DNA from: Candidatus Moraniibacteriota bacterium | GTDB taxonomy: Bacteria; Patescibacteriota; Minisyncoccia; Moranbacterales; GCA-2747515 | DNA: 19,239 nt | Assembly (NCBI GenBank): GCA_027031945.1 | Contig: JALVPE010000013.1 | Location: 1-19,239 of the forward strand | Direction: 5' to 3' | Shown here: one piece after another, positions 15,998 to 19,239 of the stretch | Position numbering within the stretch: the stretch's first letter is position 1 | How the letters are laid out: every line of letters begins with the position of its first letter | Translations under genes and position numbers: made by a program | Notes under the pieces: generated by a model | What the model saw: the letters and a program-made list of their open reading frames with translations, nothing else | Databases searched by the model: none | What the model was told of the DNA's origin: nothing

Positions 15998-18316
15998 ATG
16001 TGTATGAAAAAACAAGAAAATAAAAAATGGATGAATAAAAATACATCATTAGATATCAACATATCTAATGTTTTCATTGCAAAAAATATAAAAAAACGCG
16101 CATTCATTGAACAATTTAACTACAGCAGTGTAAACTTTACACAAAAGGATTTGGGAAATATTCTTGGTTTTTTTATTGTGCGTGATAATACAGAGACATC
16201 GGAAAATATCGTAAATTTTTTAGCATCAGAAATTAAAAAAAAATACTTCTCTCCAATTCAGAAAAATGCTGAAGACAAATTTGAGTTAACACTTCACCAT
16301 ATAAATAGAACATTGGAAGAAATCGCTAATATCGGCAATGTTGAGTGGCTCGGTAAAATTGATGGTGCTGTTTGTGTTATCAATGATGCAAACATGCATT
16401 TTAGTGTTACAGGCAATGCTTATATTTTACTTTTACGAGACAATACTTTGATAAATATAAGTGAAGGACTTGCACACGAAGAAGCAGTCGAACAGCCTCT
16501 CAAAACATTTGTTGACATCTCCAGTGGAGAAATACATTCAAATGATAAAATAATCATCACATCACAAGAACTCTTAGATCTTGTATCACTTGACGAATTA
16601 CAAAAAAATGCTATCAATTTTGGTCAAGACAATTTTATTCAATTTATCGAAACAGTTCTTACAAATGAATGCTCTCTGGCAACAACAACGGTTATCGACG
16701 TTTACAAAAAAGAACATTCTTACCAACAACCAAAACCAATTAAAGAAATTCCTTCTAATGTGTTTAGCGCTGATACTTTTAAAGAACAGTCTGAGCCGAT
16801 ATCAAAAAATATAGATGATACCGAATCAGAACAAGCAAACGAACAGCCTTCTGAGTATATAGATCCTCGTACAGGACATATTCACATCCAAGGCGATGAT
16901 AAATCAATATACGAACAAACAATCATTGAATCAACACAGGAAAAATTATTAAATATATTTGATGATGTCAAAGAAATCGCGTCAACAAAATGGCATGTTT
17001 TCTCAAAAAAATTTTTTAATTTGCCTAAAAAGATTTCCATATCAACACAAAACCAAGATATAAGTGCTCCTGATGATACTGAAAAATTTGATGATATTCC
17101 TGATTCTGCATTATTCAATGACAATACATCGGAAAATTCTTTCCAAGAAAATAACCGTACTGATTTTTTCCAAACAGTTTTACATAAAATAAAACAAATT
17201 ATACCACTATTGCATTCATTTACATATATAATTGCAAAAAAAACATCTCATTATTATGCAAAAGATACAACACATTTTAAAAATATACAAAAAAAGAACA
17301 CAAAAAAAGAACGAAATAAAAATACGAAACAAAAACATTTATTTTTGCCAAATATACACCACATTGTCAAATTATGGCACAATATGGATACACAAACAAA
17401 ATTAACTGCTATTGGTATATTAATTTTTATCATAGCAGTTCCATTGATTTTCGCAAAAATTTCACAAAAAAAACCAAAAAATATAGTGCATACCAATAAT
17501 AAAAATATACAACAATCAATAGAAGAAACGAAAGAAACACCTGATACTTCACAAAACTTTAAACAAGACAACATAGAAAATCCCGTAACACTACTAGCCA
17601 AACCTTCTATTATTTCAACAATACTACTAAATAATAGACTCACTGGAATCACAAAAAATAGCATTGTATTACTTACTAATAATAAACAAGAAAGTTTTGT
17701 ATTGCCAACAGATTCTGGAGAAATAGCATTTGGTACACCAATGAATGATCTTGATCTTATTTTTATCTTAACAACAAAAAACAAATTGTACTCATTTAGT
17801 CCGATTACAAAAAAATTCGAAGAACAAAAAAATATTCCTTCATTTAATCACTCTGAAATAATTGGCTTAAATACATATATGACGTATCTATATATTCTGA
17901 ATAAAAAAATGATTAAGCGCCATGCAAGAATAGAAAATGGATTTGATGCCGGAAAAAATTGGCTAAAAGAAGACATTGCTATATCCCAGAATTCAACAAT
18001 GGCAATTGATGATGACATTTATCTAACACAAGATGCTAAAATAATAAAACTACACCAAGGTAAAAAAATACCTTTTTCACAAGATTCATCCATACAAAAG
18101 GTATCCAATGTTTACACAACTGAAGATACAAAATTCATGTGGATTTTGGATAAAGAACATAATACACTCTTTAAAACTGAAAAATCAACCGGAAAAAAAA
18201 TAACTAAATACACACATACAGATTTTCACAAAGCCACTTCAATAGTTGTATCAGAACAGACCAATACGGCAATTATTTCAACGACTCAAAACATCTTATC
18301 TTTTAAATTAAAGTAA
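15998..18316 (+). CDS. Single-pass protein: degenerate PP2C-like domain, TM helix, propeller-like extracytoplasmic domain
   Basis: The product is 772 aa. Residues about 35-236 follow the strand order of a PP2C (PPM) phosphatase: LGNILGFFIVRDN, GAVCVIND, then FSVTGNAYILLLRDNTLINIS and NDKIIITSQELLDLVS. These line up with PP2C motifs, but the metal-binding residues are lost: DG becomes DN, GDSR becomes GNAY, and SDG becomes SQE, so it is probably a pseudophosphatase. A long polar linker (240-465) ends in a very basic stretch, then one TM helix (468-486). This predicts the N-terminal part inside the cell. Residues about 535-772 show five or six strand-rich repeats of about 40 residues (LIFILTTKNKLYSFSP, MWILDKEHNTLFK), suggesting a beta-propeller outside. 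A second in-frame ATG is at residue 3. It stands alone, diverging from the glycan operon. The PP2C and propeller calls are fold-pattern inference; a named family was not recognised. Confidence 0.85.
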   Translation: MCMKKQENKKWMNKNTSLDINISNVFIAKNIKKRAFIEQFNYSSVNFTQKDLGNILGFFIVRDNTETSENIVNFLASEIKKKYFSPIQKNAEDKFELTLHHINRTLEEIANIGNVEWLGKIDGAVCVINDANMHFSVTGNAYILLLRDNTLINISEGLAHEEAVEQPLKTFVDISSGEIHSNDKIIITSQELLDLVSLDELQKNAINFGQDNFIQFIETVLTNECSLATTTVIDVYKKEHSYQQPKPIKEIPSNVFSADTFKEQSEPISKNIDDTESEQANEQPSEYIDPRTGHIHIQGDDKSIYEQTIIESTQEKLLNIFDDVKEIASTKWHVFSKKFFNLPKKISISTQNQDISAPDDTEKFDDIPDSALFNDNTSENSFQENNRTDFFQTVLHKIKQIIPLLHSFTYIIAKKTSHYYAKDTTHFKNIQKKNTKKERNKNTKQKHLFLPNIHHIVKLWHNMDTQTKLTAIGILIFIIAVPLIFAKISQKKPKNIVHTNNKNIQQSIEETKETPDTSQNFKQDNIENPVTLLAKPSIISTILLNNRLTGITKNSIVLLTNNKQESFVLPTDSGEIAFGTPMNDLDLIFILTTKNKLYSFSPITKKFEEQKNIPSFNHSEIIGLNTYMTYLYILNKKMIKRHARIENGFDAGKNWLKEDIAISQNSTMAIDDDIYLTQDAKIIKLHQGKKIPFSQDSSIQKVSNVYTTEDTKFMWILDKEHNTLFKTEKSTGKKITKYTHTDFHKATSIVVSEQTNTAIISTTQNILSFKLK

Positions 18317-18467
18317 TTATTAACATTCAATAATCAATCTACTAATATATGTATTGATATATTTGCCTAGATTCTATTTTAAGATTCATATATTTTTCTA
18401 ATATAAATTTCCGATTTAAAAAATTAATCACTCATTATTCTCTCAAACACACTCTTGTGTAAAAACA

Positions 18468-18508
18468 TTTAAAAAACAGGTAACCCTGCATTATACCTGT
18501 TTTTTAAA
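18468..18508. terminator. Bidirectional hairpin terminator between convergent genes
   Basis: The arms TTTAAAAAACAGGTA (18468-18482) and TACCTGTTTTTTAAA (18494-18508) are exact complements (15 bp) around an 11-nt loop, with T6 on the right arm and A6 on the left, giving a U-tail on both strands. It lies 152 nt past the end of the plus-strand gene and 12 nt past the end of the minus-strand gene. I see nothing else in 18317-18467. Confidence 0.85.
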
Positions 18509-18520
18509 TTATCACATCAA

Positions 18521-19239
18521 CTAGTTAATTATAAACCAATCGAATGTTAAATCATTTGCTAATATTGTTGGAACACTAACTACACAATAACCATCACCAA
18601 CCTCTGTTATTGTTAAAGTTGTATCAATTGCATTCTCATCACGTACAGTTGTAAATATCTTACTATTAACATTAATAGCGGTTGTTTTTATAATAGCAGT
18701 CGCCTCTCCAGCAATTATTATAGATGAACCCACAGAAGAAGCATTTACACTATCTCCATTATCGTCTTCTACTGTTATATCATCGTTAATTGTAAGTGTA
18801 TTCGTTTCTAATTCTTCCGTTACAATCTTTTTTGTATTCAACAATCCATTTAGAGTTAGAGTTGCTACATCATTTATATCCTCTATCACATTACCATCTT
18901 CATCTTTTAATATATTTCCTTTATCATCTCTTTGTGCTACCGATTGTTGAAGTGTTCCATCTTCACTTGCAAATATAATTCTATCTACATTCAATACTAG
19001 AACTCTAGTATCAATATTAGTTAATATTGATAAGGAACTTTGTAAATTTGTTATATCTTCCTGTATTTGTGGAATAGTTTGTGTTGCTAATTCATTTGCA
19101 TCTGCTTGTAAGGTCAATACATCATCTTGTGTTTTGTTTAATTTCTCATTTGTTTGAGAGAATTGTTGTTTTGTTAGTGTTTGTAATTGATTTAGAGATG
19201 TTGCGGTAGTATTGAGAACTGTATTGTTTGTTGTTATTT
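18521..19239 (-). CDS. C-terminal part of a fibre-like surface protein (5' end outside the window)
   Basis: The frame stays open from the TAG at 18521-18523 to the window edge, giving 238 visible residues; a TTG at 19117 is not a needed start. The first 75 or so visible residues are polar and heptad-like (rich in Q, T, N, L; for example QLQTLTKQQFSQ and IPQIQEDITNLQSSL), suggesting a coiled-coil stalk. The rest is acidic and strand-rich: DRIIFASEDGTLQQ, a D/G/N-rich stretch DKGNILKDEDGNVIED that could bind calcium, then LTLNGLLNTKKIVTEELETNTLTIND. The end has the form VNSKIFTTV...VVSVPTILANDLTFDWFIIN, similar to C-terminal domains I associate with CPR extracellular and tail-fibre-like proteins. 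It is likely a long cell-surface or fibre protein; the anchor would be in the missing part. No cargo or enzyme motif is visible. Family unknown. Confidence 0.7.
   Translation of the reverse strand, partial: ITTNNTVLNTTATSLNQLQTLTKQQFSQTNEKLNKTQDDVLTLQADANELATQTIPQIQEDITNLQSSLSILTNIDTRVLVLNVDRIIFASEDGTLQQSVAQRDDKGNILKDEDGNVIEDINDVATLTLNGLLNTKKIVTEELETNTLTINDDITVEDDNGDSVNASSVGSSIIIAGEATAIIKTTAINVNSKIFTTVRDENAIDTTLTITEVGDGYCVVSVPTILANDLTFDWFIIN

Noticed and set aside
17254..17784. 176-aa open frame on the minus strand inside the pseudo-PP2C gene
   Set aside because: It is antisense to a long convincing frame, its Phe/Val/Ile-rich makeup is what the complement of A-rich codons gives, and it has no start signal or recognisable motif.
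19115..19117. TTG as start of the fibre-like gene
   Set aside because: The frame continues open with sensible coiled-coil sequence to the window edge, so the true start lies outside.
1..19239. CRISPR array, insertion sequence or prophage module
   Set aside because: No regularly spaced repeats, transposase or integrase frames were seen. The fibre-like protein alone is not evidence of a prophage.

Overview
The window reads as chromosomal DNA of an AT-rich bacterium with a reduced genome. The best fit is the Candidate Phyla Radiation (Patescibacteria), probably a Parcubacteria-like lineage. The reasons are the gene mix (VanW-like wall protein, winged-helix/nucleotidyltransferase regulator, RmuC, WecA-type transferase, a very long ligase/TPR protein, a fibre-like surface protein), the near absence of Shine-Dalgarno sequences, and small membrane proteins of kinds I associate with that group. 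The genetic code looks standard: TGA ends two genes inside ATGA overlaps, so the UGA-glycine code of Gracilibacteria and Absconditabacteria does not apply. The taxonomic call is inference from gene content.

Left part (1-7419). An ECF-type sigma factor (minus) diverges from tsaD (tRNA t6A synthesis). Then comes a tiny cysteine-rich protein with its own promoter, the only strong Shine-Dalgarno in the window, and a terminator. Next is valS, with a small PrsW-like intramembrane protease candidate 4 nt behind it. An Hsp20 chaperone with a good promoter and terminator follows, then a secreted VanW-family protein ending in a two-way hairpin terminator.

Middle (7472-7763). Two tRNA genes (Lys-CTT, Arg-TCT) on the minus strand share a near-consensus sigma-70 promoter. 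A 17-bp perfect inverted repeat lies just upstream.

Envelope-glycan block (7779-15741, all minus). The order of transcription is winged-helix/nucleotidyltransferase-like regulator, rmuC, a 3-TM protein, a QxxRW-type GT2 glycosyltransferase and a WecA/TagO-like phosphoglycosyl transferase, with 4-nt overlaps or short gaps. After 153 nt with a candidate promoter comes a 1003-aa O-antigen-ligase-like protein with TPRs and a LytR_C-like tail. Together these suggest lipid-linked glycan initiation, extension and transfer or polymerisation at the membrane.

Right part (15742-19239). A divergent, probably near-leaderless gene encodes a 772-aa protein that I read as a degenerate PP2C-like domain in the cytoplasm, a transmembrane helix and an extracytoplasmic propeller-like domain. 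A two-way terminator separates it from the 3' part of a coiled-coil/beta fibre-like surface protein that runs off the window edge.

The most unusual items are the apparent pseudophosphatase transmembrane protein, the ligase/TPR/LytR_C fusion, the WecA-like enzyme lacking the usual metal-binding aspartate, and the mixing of rmuC with glycan genes. No CRISPR array, insertion sequence or rRNA was seen.
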